Origin: JALYUM01 sp036688685
GTDB taxonomy: Bacteria > Pseudomonadota > Gammaproteobacteria > Burkholderiales > Burkholderiaceae_D
DNA: 64,000 nt
NCBI RefSeq assembly: GCF_036688685.1
Contig: NZ_JAQQPS010000014.1
Coordinates: 107,680 to 171,679 of the forward strand
Direction: 5' to 3'
The notes under the pieces are model-generated. The model did no database searches and was not told where the DNA came from. It was given only the letters and a program-made list of their open reading frames with translations. Below are positions 40,387 through 49,017 of this stretch, in pieces. Position numbers and translations under genes: made by a program. Positions within the stretch are counted from its first letter, which is position 1. Each line of letters starts with the position of its first letter.

Positions 40387-40432
40387 TATTCTCCATGAGC
40401 CACCCCCTGGCTGCCGTTATTCATGGAGAATA
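40387..40432. repeat. Inverted repeat covering the ribosome site of the Yip1 gene
   Basis: TATTCTCCATGA (40387-40398) and TCATGGAGAATA (40421-40432) are perfect 12-base inverted arms, with a nested AGCCA/TGGCT hairpin (40398-40402 and 40408-40412) between them. The right arm contains the GGAG ribosome site of the TTG start at 40436. If the whole repeat is transcribed it would hide that site; if transcription starts inside it, it would be a DNA operator. Confidence 0.7.
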
Positions 40433-40435
40433 TAA

Positions 40436-41158
40436 TTGGAAGCAATCAAGGACATACCGACTGCCCGCGCCTCGACCATGAGCACGTTCACCACCATGTT
40501 GTACGAGCCCGCCGCGACCTTTCGGGGGCTGCAGGAAAAGCCGCAAGGCTGGCTTCCGATGCTGGCGCTGATGGCCACGACCACGGTGCTGATGCTCTGG
40601 TATTTTTCGGTGGTGGACTTCACCTGGCTGCTCGACCAGATGCTCGCTTCGATGAAGACGGCCGCCGAGCGCGAACAGGCTGCCAAAGTGATGTCGAAAA
40701 ACTTTCTGCAGATTTCGTCTCTGGTCAGCACGCTGGTGTTCTACCCGCTGTTTTTCGTCATCATGGGCACCTACCTGATGATCGCTTCCAAAACCCTGTC
40801 GCATGGCTTGTCTTTCGGTAAAAGCTTCTCGCTCGCAGCGTGGGCCGGCATTCCCGCGATCTTGCTGCTTCCTCTGGGCGCCCTGCAGATCCTGCTGTCC
40901 TCCTCCGGCCAGCTCGGCTTCTCCGACCTGAACCCGGTGTCGCTCAACCAATTGGTGTTCCACTACGAGATGGCGAACCGGTTCGCGTCGCTGGCCGACG
41001 CCCTCAGCCTGACGTCGATCTGGAGCATCGTGCTGCTTGTGATCGGTTTTGAAACCTGGGCGCAGGTCAAGCGCTCCACGGCGATCCTGGTCGTGCTGAT
41101 TCCCCATGTCCTGGTCTACGGCGCATGGTTTGCCTACGCAGCGAGCAAGGCGGCATGA
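40436..41158 (+). CDS. Yip1-family integral membrane protein
   Basis: A 240-residue protein with five membrane helices (about residues 41-62, 95-122, 132-160, 193-208, 215-236) of the Yip1 domain type. The start is TTG 40436, with GGAG eight bases upstream; the ATG at 40478 lacks a ribosome site. Yip1 domain proteins are poorly understood in bacteria. The stop overlaps the start of the adaptor gene (ATGA), so it belongs to the macAB-like operon and may help place or regulate that exporter. Confidence 0.82.
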   Translation: MEAIKDIPTARASTMSTFTTMLYEPAATFRGLQEKPQGWLPMLALMATTTVLMLWYFSVVDFTWLLDQMLASMKTAAEREQAAKVMSKNFLQISSLVSTLVFYPLFFVIMGTYLMIASKTLSHGLSFGKSFSLAAWAGIPAILLLPLGALQILLSSSGQLGFSDLNPVSLNQLVFHYEMANRFASLADALSLTSIWSIVLLVIGFETWAQVKRSTAILVVLIPHVLVYGAWFAYAASKAA

Positions 41159-42393
41159 AAAAAAAGTACCTGCTCTGGGTTGGTCTGGCGCTGCTGTTTT
41201 CCGTACCGGTGATCCTGAAATTCACGCGCGCCGAGCCGGCGCGCGCCGTCGATGTCGAGCAGATTGCCTACCGCGACATCAAGCTGTCGGTGCTGGCATC
41301 CGGCCATTTGTTGTATGAAGAGCAGGTGCTGCTCTCGCCCGAAGTGATCGGCAAGGTGAGTACCATTTTCGTCAAGGAAGGGCAGCAGGTCAGCAAGGGC
41401 GAGGTGCTGCTGCACCTGGACGACCAGAGTTACCGGGCCGAAGTGGCGCAGCAGGAAGCGGCCGTGCGCCAGCAGCGCATCAGCATCGAACAGCAGCAAT
41501 TGAATGTGGCGAACCAGGAAAGCCAATACAAGCGCAAGGTCGAGCTGCACCGCATGAAAATGATTGCTGACTCCGTCATCGACGACGCCCGTTTCGCCGT
41601 CGATGGCGCCCGCATCGAGCTGCGCAACAGCCGCTCGCGCCTGGAACAGGCGGAAGCGATTCTGCGCCAATCGAATGAACGGCTGGCCAAGACCACGGTG
41701 CGCGCGCCGATCGGCGGCACCATCACCGCGCTCGAGATCAAGGTCGGCGAAACGGCCGTTGCCAGCCAGGTGGGCATTGCCGGCTCGAGCCTGATGACCA
41801 TTGCCAACACGGCGACCATGATGACCGAGGTGAATGTCGACGAAGCCGATATTGCGAAGATCGCGGTCGGCCAGGAAGTGGCGATTCATACCGCAGCCTA
41901 TCCGGACATGCAGCTCAAGGGCGCGGTTGCCATTATTCCCCTGTCGCCCAAGCAGGCCACGGGTGCGGCGCAGTCGGGCGCATCGCTGGCGCGCACCTAC
42001 AATGTGAAAGTGAAACTGGCCGATACCCACGGGCTGAGTTTACGTCCGGGCATGACCTGTCGCGCTGAAATCTTTACGGCCAGTTCCGGTAAATCGCTGG
42101 CGCTGCCGCTGCAAGCCGTGCTGTCGAACAATGACGAGACCACCGACGTGGCCAGGAAAAAAGGCTCGCGCGACAAGGTGCAGGTCAAGACCGAGAGCTG
42201 GGTCTTCATCAACAACGGCGGCAAGGCGGAAAAGCGCGTGGTGACGGTGGGCGTGTCGGATGACAGCCAGCAGCAAATCCTTACCGGCGTCAAAGCGGGC
42301 GAGTCGGTCATCACCGGACCCTATAAAATCCTGCGCCACCTGAAGCCGGGCGACCGCGTCAGCGCCGCCACCCCGGCCGCCACGCCCGCATGA
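41155..42393 (+). CDS. MacA-type periplasmic adaptor (membrane fusion protein)
   Basis: A 412-residue adaptor that links an inner-membrane ABC exporter to an outer-membrane channel. An N-terminal membrane helix (about 5-22) is followed by the lipoyl half-motif EEQVLLSPEVIGKVSTIFVKEGQQV, a long alpha-hairpin (about 88-180, QQEAAVRQQRISIEQQQ), the second lipoyl half (TVRAPIGGTITAL) and beta-barrel domains. MacA-like rather than RND-type because the next two genes are MacB-like ABC subunits. Substrate unknown (peptides, macrolides or lipopeptides in relatives). Confidence 0.88.
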   Translation: MKKKYLLWVGLALLFSVPVILKFTRAEPARAVDVEQIAYRDIKLSVLASGHLLYEEQVLLSPEVIGKVSTIFVKEGQQVSKGEVLLHLDDQSYRAEVAQQEAAVRQQRISIEQQQLNVANQESQYKRKVELHRMKMIADSVIDDARFAVDGARIELRNSRSRLEQAEAILRQSNERLAKTTVRAPIGGTITALEIKVGETAVASQVGIAGSSLMTIANTATMMTEVNVDEADIAKIAVGQEVAIHTAAYPDMQLKGAVAIIPLSPKQATGAAQSGASLARTYNVKVKLADTHGLSLRPGMTCRAEIFTASSGKSLALPLQAVLSNNDETTDVARKKGSRDKVQVKTESWVFINNGGKAEKRVVTVGVSDDSQQQILTGVKAGESVITGPYKILRHLKPGDRVSAATPAATPA

Positions 42394-43124
42394 GCGACGG
42401 CGCCGCGCTGATCCGCCTGGAAGGCGTTACCAAGCATTACCAGATGGGCGGCGAAACCATCGCCGCGCTCAATGGCATCGACCTGGACATTGCGGCCAAC
42501 GAGTACGTCGCCTTCATCGGCTCGTCCGGTTCCGGCAAGTCGACCATGATGAATATCCTGGGGTGCCTGGACAGCCCCACGCACGGCAGATATTTCCTCA
42601 ACGGCGTGGATGTGGCCGGGATGAGCGAAACCGAGCTGGCCACGACCCGGAATGTGGAAATTGGCTTCATTTTCCAGAGTTTTAATTTGCTGACCCGCGC
42701 CACCGCGCTGCAAAACGTCATGCAGCCGCTGATCTACCGCGGCATTCGCCCGGCCGAACGGGCGCGCCGGGCAAAGGAGGCGATGGCGCGCGTGGGCTTG
42801 CAGGAGCGCATGGACCATTTGCCCAATCAATTGTCGGGCGGTCAGCGCCAGCGCGTGGCGATTGCCCGTGCGCTGTGCAGCGAGCCGTCGATTTTGCTGG
42901 CGGACGAACCGACCGGCAATCTCGACTCGTCGACCGCGGCCGACATCATGTCCCTGTTCGACACCCTGCACGCCGAGGGCCAGACCGTCATCATCGTCAC
43001 CCACGAGCCGGACATTGCGGCGCATTGCCGGCGCGCCGTGCGCCTGGCCGATGGCAAGGTCCTGTCCGACATCGTCAACACCGAGCGGCTGGCGTATCGC
43101 GCGCGGGAGAGCACGCATGTTTAG
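42390..43124 (+). CDS. MacB-like ABC transporter ATP-binding protein
   Basis: A 244-residue ATPase of the LolD/MacB class. Walker A is IGSSGSGKSTMMNILG, the signature is LSGGQRQRVAIARAL, Walker B is ILLADEPTGNLDS, and the H-loop is VIIVTHE. It overlaps the adaptor stop by 4 bases and the permease start by 8. Together with its two neighbours it forms a tripartite exporter whose outer channel is encoded elsewhere. Confidence 0.93.
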   Translation: MSDGAALIRLEGVTKHYQMGGETIAALNGIDLDIAANEYVAFIGSSGSGKSTMMNILGCLDSPTHGRYFLNGVDVAGMSETELATTRNVEIGFIFQSFNLLTRATALQNVMQPLIYRGIRPAERARRAKEAMARVGLQERMDHLPNQLSGGQRQRVAIARALCSEPSILLADEPTGNLDSSTAADIMSLFDTLHAEGQTVIIVTHEPDIAAHCRRAVRLADGKVLSDIVNTERLAYRARESTHV

Positions 43125-44346
43125 CATCATCGAAAGTTTTCGCTCGGCGCTGCAAAGCATCCGGGCCCATAGCCTGCGCAGTTTTTTGACATCGCTGGGC
43201 ATCATCATCGGCGTGGCGTCGGTGATTGCCGTGGTGTCGCTGATCCAGGGCCTGTCGGCCTCGATCGGCAACCAGTTCAAGGGCCTGGGCGCGAATAGCC
43301 TCACCGTATTTGCCGACACGCCGTTCGAACAGCAACTGCAAGGCAAGCGCAACGTCCTGACCTTGCTCGACTTCGACCGGATCGTCACGCACATCGACGA
43401 CATCAGCAATGTCTCGCCGGCGTTCGGGCCGTTTGGCGACTTCGGCACCACCGTGCGCCACGCCGGCCAGTCGACGTTTTCGCGCATCACAGCCGTCACC
43501 GCCGCTTACCAGGATGCCAGTCAGTCGTTTCCACAGTACGGCCGCTTTATTCGCGCGGACGACGACCGTTCGCGCCGCCGCGTGGCCGTGATCGGCCCCA
43601 AGCTGCGCGACGAATTGCAACTGCCGGAAAACCCGGTCGGGCAATTCATTGAAATTGGCGGAGAATGGTTCAAGATCATCGGCATGAACGAAGCGCAGGG
43701 CGAAACATTTGGCATCAGCAAGGATAACTTTGCGCTGATCCCGTTTTCGGTGGGCAGCGCCATGGCCGGCAACGCCGCCAAGCTCAGTATCAGCATCAGC
43801 TTCACGGTCAATAACATCGACGAGCTCGATGCCGTGCAGGGGCGCCTCACCGGCCTCTTGCGCACGGCCCATAAACTAAAACCCGGCCAGCGCAACGATT
43901 TTAAAGTGCAGACCGCGGCGCAGCTGGGCGAGACGTTCGACAACATCATCGCCATGATGACGGCAGTGCTGGGCGGGATTGTCAGTGTCTCGCTGCTGGT
44001 GGGCGGCATCGGCATCATGAACATCATGCTGGTGTCGGTCACCGAGCGCACGCGCGAGATCGGCATCTGCAAGGCGCTCGGCGCCCAGCGCCACCACATC
44101 CTGCTGCAATTTTTGATCGAAGCGACGACCCTGTCGGTGCTGGGCGGCCTGGTCGGGCTGGGCCTGGGTTACCTGCTCGGCTTCGGCGCGGCCAAGATGA
44201 TTCCGAATTTTCCCGATGCGGTGGTGCCGTGGTGGGCCATCGTGATGGCGATCGGGTTTTCCAGCGCGGTCGGGATTCTGTTTGGCATCATGCCGGCGGC
44301 GAAGGCGGCAAATTTGAATCCGATCGACGCGCTGCGTTACGAGTAG
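43117..44346 (+). CDS. MacB-like ABC transporter permease
   Basis: A 409-residue permease with the MacB layout: N-terminal helix (SFLTSLGIIIGVASVIAVVS), a large periplasmic MacB core domain (about 45-280), then three C-terminal helices with the FtsX signature (GGIGIMNIMLVSVTERTREIGICKALGA). It ends in LNPIDALRYE, and that 3' end is repeated in decayed form at 46125-46174. The open frame extends back into the ATPase gene, but ATG 43117 gives the family start. Confidence 0.93.
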   Translation: MFSIIESFRSALQSIRAHSLRSFLTSLGIIIGVASVIAVVSLIQGLSASIGNQFKGLGANSLTVFADTPFEQQLQGKRNVLTLLDFDRIVTHIDDISNVSPAFGPFGDFGTTVRHAGQSTFSRITAVTAAYQDASQSFPQYGRFIRADDDRSRRRVAVIGPKLRDELQLPENPVGQFIEIGGEWFKIIGMNEAQGETFGISKDNFALIPFSVGSAMAGNAAKLSISISFTVNNIDELDAVQGRLTGLLRTAHKLKPGQRNDFKVQTAAQLGETFDNIIAMMTAVLGGIVSVSLLVGGIGIMNIMLVSVTERTREIGICKALGAQRHHILLQFLIEATTLSVLGGLVGLGLGYLLGFGAAKMIPNFPDAVVPWWAIVMAIGFSSAVGILFGIMPAAKAANLNPIDALRYE

Positions 44347-44657
44347 TCATCATGGCGCATGGCCGCCATGACGCCACTGCAATTTCACGCCGGTGCCGCC
44401 GCAATGTGTCGCCAGGATCGACGAGCGCGTGCTGGCACTTACTCTTTCCACTCTACCTTACCAGGAAGAGTATGCGCGTTCGACACGGCTCCACGTCGTT
44501 GAGAGCGCGGGAAAATCGACGGCGATTCCCGGATAGGCGGGGTCGAACGCCGTTTTTGTGAAAGCTTTGCACGTATGCATATCAATCGGCAGGGATTTTA
44601 CAACGAAAATACGGCAACATACTCACGCGCCCGGTGGGCGGTTAAATGGAGAACAAT
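44347..44657 (+). other. Intergenic region with relic and beta-lactamase leader
   Basis: 311 bases without an intact gene. The first ~85 bases hold a relic of the patatin gene start. The remainder (44431-44645) is less GC-rich and has no recognisable product; it should hold the promoter of the serine-hydrolase gene, whose ribosome site is GGAG at 44648-44651. No transposase or terminal repeat is visible. Confidence 0.5.
44353..44430 (+). pseudogene. 5' relic of a patatin-like gene
   Basis: TGGCGCATG (44353-44361) equals the start region of the patatin gene (46201-46209). From ATG 44368 the frame reads MTPLQFHAGAAAM, matching MSETHALQFHAGPAAL of the intact gene; CAATTTCACGCCGG is identical in both. 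The similarity then fades. It directly follows the macB stop. Confidence 0.65.
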
Positions 44658-46079
44658 ATGTTTCGAGTTTTGCTTGCCTGTCTCTTGATGGTCGGTACCG
44701 CTGCAAAGGCTGACAATATCGAGCGCGACCTCGATGCCATCGTACAAAGCTACGGTAAGGTCGGCATATTCGCTGGCACGGTGCTGGTGGCGCATGACGG
44801 CAAGCCCGTTTACGAAGCGGCCGTGGGCCTGGCCAATCGCGAGACCAATGTGCCAAACCGCGCCAACACGCGCTTTAACATCGGCTCCATCGGCAAAACC
44901 TTCACCGCAGTGTCCATCATGCAGCTGGCCGAAGCAGGCAAACTCAAACCAAGCGACCCGATATCGCGCTTCCTGCCCAATATCCCTTACGCGGAGAAGG
45001 ACACGATCACCGTCGCCCACTTGCTGAACCACTCTGCCGGCACCGGCAACTACATGGCGCACAAGGACTTCGCCGCGAGCAAGGGCAAGCTGCGCACCAT
45101 TGACGCCTTGCTGCCCCTAATTTACGACCAGCCTCCCAGCTTTGCGGCCGGCAGCCGATTCCAGTACTCGAATTCGGGCATGGTGCTGCTCGGCGCCGTC
45201 ATCGAAAAGACCAGTGGCCAGTCCTACCGCGACTACCTGCGCGACCACATCTTCAAGCCTGCCGGCATGACTGACAGTTCCCTCACCCTGGAAGACGAGC
45301 CACTGCCTAATCGCTCGATCGGCTATACCCGCAACGGCGATGGCAGCATAAGCTCCAACGTGGCTTCAGTACCGCCGCCGTCGTCTGATGGCGGCATGCG
45401 CACGACCACTCGGGATATGCTGCGCTTCGATCAGGCGCTCAAGCGAACGGTGCTGTTGTCCGAAGCGAGCAAGGCAGCCATGTGGACCCCTGTGGGACCG
45501 GACAAGGAATATGCTTTCGGCTGGCAGCGCACGAGCGCCTTCGGCGATACCGTCATCGGCCATAGTGGCGGCGCGCCCGGCATCAATGCGGTGTTCCGCC
45601 GCTACCAGGACAGCGGCTATACGGTCATCGTCCTTTCCAACACGGGCATGGGCGCGAGCGACGTTGCTGAAAAGATCGAGGCTCTCCTGTACGGCAAACC
45701 GGTGCAACTGGCCGTGCAGGCCGATTCCGACATGATGTTAGCTCTCGATCTGGTGATGCGCGGCGACCTGCGCGGCGCCGCCAAGCTGTATGACCGCAAT
45801 CCGGGCCATGCACCGTCAGTCTATCAAGCGGCAAGGACCCGCATCGACGGCGGCTATGAAGCCACCGAGGCGATAGCACTGCTGGACCGCTACCTGCATT
45901 TTGACGCTGCAGTCCAGGTGGCGCCTCCCGCTGGTGCCTGGTGGCGCAAAGGCATGGCCTACGAGCAGCTTGGCGACAAGGCCAAGGCACGCGCGAGCTA
46001 TAGGCAGTCGCTGGCGCTCGATCCCACGTTCGACAAGGCCAGGCAGGCGCTGGCGAAGCTTGATACGCCAAAGACCTGA
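44658..46079 (+). CDS. Beta-lactamase-family serine hydrolase with C-terminal helical repeats
   Basis: A 473-residue secreted protein of the class C beta-lactamase / D-aminopeptidase-like family. The signal MFRVLLACLLMVGTAAKA is cleavable. The catalytic motifs are SIGKT (SxxK), YSNSG (YxN) and HSGGAPG (HxG). From about residue 360 a TPR-like tail follows (MAYEQLGDKAKARASYRQSL), unlike simple beta-lactamases. Start ATG 44658 has GGAG five bases upstream; the in-frame ATG at 44646 overlaps that site. Substrate unknown; peptide or ester hydrolysis is as likely as beta-lactam hydrolysis. It lies between duplicated flanks and looks inserted. Confidence 0.85.
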   Translation: MFRVLLACLLMVGTAAKADNIERDLDAIVQSYGKVGIFAGTVLVAHDGKPVYEAAVGLANRETNVPNRANTRFNIGSIGKTFTAVSIMQLAEAGKLKPSDPISRFLPNIPYAEKDTITVAHLLNHSAGTGNYMAHKDFAASKGKLRTIDALLPLIYDQPPSFAAGSRFQYSNSGMVLLGAVIEKTSGQSYRDYLRDHIFKPAGMTDSSLTLEDEPLPNRSIGYTRNGDGSISSNVASVPPPSSDGGMRTTTRDMLRFDQALKRTVLLSEASKAAMWTPVGPDKEYAFGWQRTSAFGDTVIGHSGGAPGINAVFRRYQDSGYTVIVLSNTGMGASDVAEKIEALLYGKPVQLAVQADSDMMLALDLVMRGDLRGAAKLYDRNPGHAPSVYQAARTRIDGGYEATEAIALLDRYLHFDAAVQVAPPAGAWWRKGMAYEQLGDKAKARASYRQSLALDPTFDKARQALAKLDTPKT

Positions 46080-46124
46080 TTGCGCGTGAACTGATTCGTT
46101 ACGCCCTGTACCGCCTTCCTTGCT

Positions 46125-46174
46125 CCGGCCAAGGCCGCGATCTGCATCCGATCGACGCGCTGTGTTACGAGCAG
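46125..46174 (+). pseudogene. 3' relic of a macB-like permease gene
   Basis: Aligns with the end of the permease gene (44293-44346): both carry ATCCGATCGACGCGCTG and GTTACGAG. Translated with one frame change it reads PAKAA...PIDALCYEQ against PAAKAANLNPIDALRYE, and the stop TAG has become CAG. It lies just before the intact patatin gene. Confidence 0.65.
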
Positions 46175-46206
46175 GGCATAAGGCGCGACTCTTGCGATAA
46201 TGGCGC

Positions 46207-47307
46207 ATGAGCGAAACACACGCACTCCAATTTCACGCCGGCCCGGCCGCGCTGGCCCGCATCCGCGCCGAGGGCTTGCGCGCCAGCGACGTGGCCGTGA
46301 TCCCTGCCGCGGCGGGCGGTCCGAAAGGCCTGATTTTCCAGGCACTCGACCAATGGCTGTTTGGCGACTGGCTGCCGTCCGCGCCGCGCGAACGCATCCT
46401 GATCGGTTCATCCATCGGCGCCTGGCGCATGGCAGCAGCGTGCCAGCGCGACCCGGTCGCCGCCTTTGCCCGGCTGGGGCAGGCGTATGCCTGCCAGCGC
46501 TATCTGAGCACCAAGCCCACCCAGTCCGAGATCGGCGTGGTCGTGAAGCGCCTGCTGCACGATTTTGTCCAGGGCCACGAAGAAGACATCCTGCGCCACC
46601 CGCATCACCGCCTGCACGTGGTGGCTGCACGCGGCCGCGGCGCCCTGGCCGCACCACTGCACCGCCGCGCCGAGCTGGCCGGATTTGTCAACGCGGCGCT
46701 GCGCAATGCAACCGGCCGGGCGCGCCTGCGCCACGTGCTCGAACGGGTGGTGCTGGCGGATGCGCGCGCCGGCGCCGCCTGGCTGGCGCCCGGCTTCGAT
46801 GCCTTCACCACCCACAGGGCGCCGCTCACCTCCGCGAGCCTGCAGGCAGCGTTGCTGGCGTCCGGCACCTTGCCGCTGTTGATGCCGGCGGTGACCGGCA
46901 TCGCGGGTGCACCGCACGGGCATTACTGGGACGGCGGCCTGATCGACTATCACCTGGCCTTGCCGTACCAGCGCGCCGTGTCCGGTAGCGAAATCGTGCT
47001 GTACCCGCACTTCAACGAGCACGTGGTGCCCGGCTGGTTCGACAAGGCAATGCCGTGGCGCCGCGTGGCGCGCGGTCCCCAGCGCGCCTGGCTCGACAAT
47101 GTGTTGATTGTCTCGCCCACGCCGGCGTTCCTGGCCACGCTGCCGCGCACCAGGCTGCCCGACCGCAGCGACTTCCAGCACTACGGACTCGACCATGACG
47201 CCCGCGCGCGCGCCTGGGCGCAGGCGATCGGGGAGGGCGCGCGCCTGCGCGACGCGCTGGCCGCCTTCGTGGCACAGCCCGATCCAGAGCGCATCCTGCC
47301 GCTTTAA
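46207..47307 (+). CDS. Patatin-like phospholipase/acylhydrolase
   Basis: A 366-residue patatin-domain enzyme. The oxyanion loop is AAAGGPKG, the nucleophile motif is IGSSIGAWR (GxSxG, about residue 69), and the catalytic Asp is in YWDGGLIDYH. There is no signal peptide. Such enzymes release fatty acids from phospholipids. The stop shares TTAA with the stop of the opposing merR gene. In the probable ancestral order it directly followed macB. Confidence 0.85.
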   Translation: MSETHALQFHAGPAALARIRAEGLRASDVAVIPAAAGGPKGLIFQALDQWLFGDWLPSAPRERILIGSSIGAWRMAAACQRDPVAAFARLGQAYACQRYLSTKPTQSEIGVVVKRLLHDFVQGHEEDILRHPHHRLHVVAARGRGALAAPLHRRAELAGFVNAALRNATGRARLRHVLERVVLADARAGAAWLAPGFDAFTTHRAPLTSASLQAALLASGTLPLLMPAVTGIAGAPHGHYWDGGLIDYHLALPYQRAVSGSEIVLYPHFNEHVVPGWFDKAMPWRRVARGPQRAWLDNVLIVSPTPAFLATLPRTRLPDRSDFQHYGLDHDARARAWAQAIGEGARLRDALAAFVAQPDPERILPL

Positions 47308-48290
47308 TTGCCTGGCAGCGGCAAGCCTTCGGCCATGGCCAGCCGTTCCAGGGCCAATTCAAGAATGACCCGGGCGCGACCCGCGGCAACTTCCAGATCC
47401 CGGTGCAGTTGTGCATCTTTGTTGTTGCGCGAGGCGCACTTCGTGCTGTAGCGCTCGAAACTGCCAATCGTCATCAGGATGTCTGCCAGGTGACGCGGAC
47501 ATTCGCAGCTGATCAGGGTGTTGGCCGCGCTGGTGATGCGTGCCAGGTCCTGCTCGTTGAACCGCGGCGCCGCCGGTGCGACGTCGGCCGGACGCACTTT
47601 CAGGCGCTGGCCACCCAGTGCCGCGCGGCACAGCATGACCAGCTCGCCCAGTTCCGGCGGCACGCGCGACACCAGGCAGCCGAGGTCGCGCAGCTCGCGG
47701 ATGGTGGCGCTGGCGCAGAAACGGTACAGCACGACGACGGCGCTGGGCGCCACGGCCTGGCGCACCGCGGCAATCATCGCGATGGCATTCGTGTCCAGTT
47801 CAGCCAGTTCAATGAGCAACAGATCGGCGCGCACCCCGGCCAGTTTCGTGAGCGCGTCCTCGAGCCGGCGACTGCTGCCGGCAATATGCAGCGCATTTGT
47901 GCCGGACGAGGCGATACGCTGGATCAGGTGCTCGCCGACCAGTGCGACGGTAGCCGCCATGTCGGCGCCGTCGGTCGGTGCCGCCGGCTCGAGCAGGTCG
48001 TTGAGCTGCTCGGCGCCCAGGCCCGCCAGCACGCCGATCGCGTGACCCTGGTCGACCAGTTGTTTCAGCAGGCCGAGGTGACGCACCTGTTCATGCGTGT
48101 ACAGGCGTTGTCCATGGGCGGAGCGGCTCGTGTCCGACAGGTTATAGCGGCGCTCCCAGACGCGCAGGGTCTCCACCGACAGGCCAGCCAGGCGTGCCGC
48201 CACACCGCTGCGATAGGTCACCACGCGCCTGGTTGGCATGGCGCTGTCATTCTGGGAAATTGCAGTTTCGATATTTATTTGGCTATTCAT
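47304..48290 (-). CDS. MerR-family regulator with a degenerate B12-binding-type domain
   Basis: A 328-residue regulator. Residues about 28-95 form a MerR DNA-binding domain (SGVAARLAGLSVETLRVWERRY, then QRLYTHEQVRHLGLLKQL). The middle and C-terminal parts resemble the cobalamin-binding module of LitR/CarH regulators (helical cap, then Rossmann-like strands LLLIELAEL and VVVLYRF), but I do not see the DxHxxG motif that binds cobalamin. A TATAAT at 48321-48326 lies so close to the upstream GTG (48335) that ATG 48290 must be the start. It is divergent from a fasciclin-domain gene. Confidence 0.8.
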   Translation of the reverse strand: MNSQINIETAISQNDSAMPTRRVVTYRSGVAARLAGLSVETLRVWERRYNLSDTSRSAHGQRLYTHEQVRHLGLLKQLVDQGHAIGVLAGLGAEQLNDLLEPAAPTDGADMAATVALVGEHLIQRIASSGTNALHIAGSSRRLEDALTKLAGVRADLLLIELAELDTNAIAMIAAVRQAVAPSAVVVLYRFCASATIRELRDLGCLVSRVPPELGELVMLCRAALGGQRLKVRPADVAPAAPRFNEQDLARITSAANTLISCECPRHLADILMTIGSFERYSTKCASRNNKDAQLHRDLEVAAGRARVILELALERLAMAEGLPLPGN

Positions 48291-48320
48291 GTTGACCCGA
48301 TAGTGAACCATCAAAAGTCC

Positions 48321-48326
48321 ATTATA
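48321..48326 (-). promoter_or_regulatory. -10 box of the merR gene
   Basis: A perfect TATAAT on the minus strand, about 31 bases before the start ATG. The -35 is poor, which fits a promoter helped or repressed by a regulator. Confidence 0.5.
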
Positions 48327-48430
48327 CCGGTTCACACAATAGACGTTGTCGCATTACTGAACTACATTGTGTCGTCCCGGACAAGATCGAACCGCCCGGA
48401 TTCATTCATGTAGTCCATCAGGAGTTAAAT

Positions 48431-48883
48431 ATGAAAAAGATCTTTGCCGCTGCCGCCATGGCGCTGTCCTTCGGTGTTGTCCACGCCGCCGATATCGTCG
48501 ATACCGCCAAGGGCGCCGGTTTCAACACCCTCGTCGCAGCCGTCGAAGCGGCCGGCCTGACCGCCACGCTGAAAGGCCCGGGCCCGTTCACCGTGTTCGC
48601 ACCAACTGACGCCGCATTTGCCAAGATTCCAAAAGCCAAGCTGGACGCACTGCTGAAAGACAAGGCCGCGTTGACCAAGGTGCTGACGTACCACGTGGTC
48701 GCCGGCAAAGTGATGGCTGCCGACGTCAAGCCAGGCGCCGTACCAACCGTGCAGGGCAGCAGCCTGACCGTGGCCGTCAAAGGCAAGAAAGTCATGGTCG
48801 ACAAGGCCACCGTCACCAAAACCGACATCGTCGCCGACAACGGCATCATCCACGTGATCGATACCGTGCTGATGCCAAAATAA
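48431..48883 (+). CDS. Fasciclin (FAS1) domain secreted protein
   Basis: A 150-residue protein: signal peptide MKKIFAAAAMALSFGVVHA, then one FAS1 domain with the conserved GPFTVFAPTDAAFAKIP (H1) and VADNGIIHVIDTVLMP (H2), and the YHVV motif between them. FAS1 proteins are periplasmic or surface adhesion-type proteins. AGGAG at 48420 gives a good ribosome site. The MerR regulator transcribed in the other direction is its probable controller; in other proteobacteria FAS1 genes also sit beside LitR-like regulators. Confidence 0.9.
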   Translation: MKKIFAAAAMALSFGVVHAADIVDTAKGAGFNTLVAAVEAAGLTATLKGPGPFTVFAPTDAAFAKIPKAKLDALLKDKAALTKVLTYHVVAGKVMAADVKPGAVPTVQGSSLTVAVKGKKVMVDKATVTKTDIVADNGIIHVIDTVLMPK

Positions 48884-48901
48884 GCCGCTTGCCAGTGGTT
48901 G

Positions 48902-48932
48902 ACCGGCGTGCTGTTCGACGCCGGTTTTTTTT
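48902..48932 (+). terminator. Terminator after the fasciclin gene
   Basis: ACCGGCGT (48902-48909) pairs with ACGCCGGT (48918-48925), followed by a run of eight Ts. Confidence 0.85.
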
Positions 48933-49017
48933 CGTCGCACCGAACGGGGTTACAATATGGGGTTTCGGGGCAGCCGTGTGTGCGCGCTCCGCGTCCACAT
49001 CGAATGAAAGTTTCCCC

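Noticed and set aside
44658..46079. A true class C beta-lactamase giving resistance
   Set aside because: The motifs SIGK, YSN and HSGG belong to the broad serine-hydrolase family, and the protein has a long helical C-terminal extension not found in AmpC enzymes.
44347..46206. Insertion sequence or transposon carrying the beta-lactamase-family gene
   Set aside because: No transposase, terminal inverted repeats or short target duplication. The flanks are diverged copies of the host macB/patatin junction, which fits recombination better.
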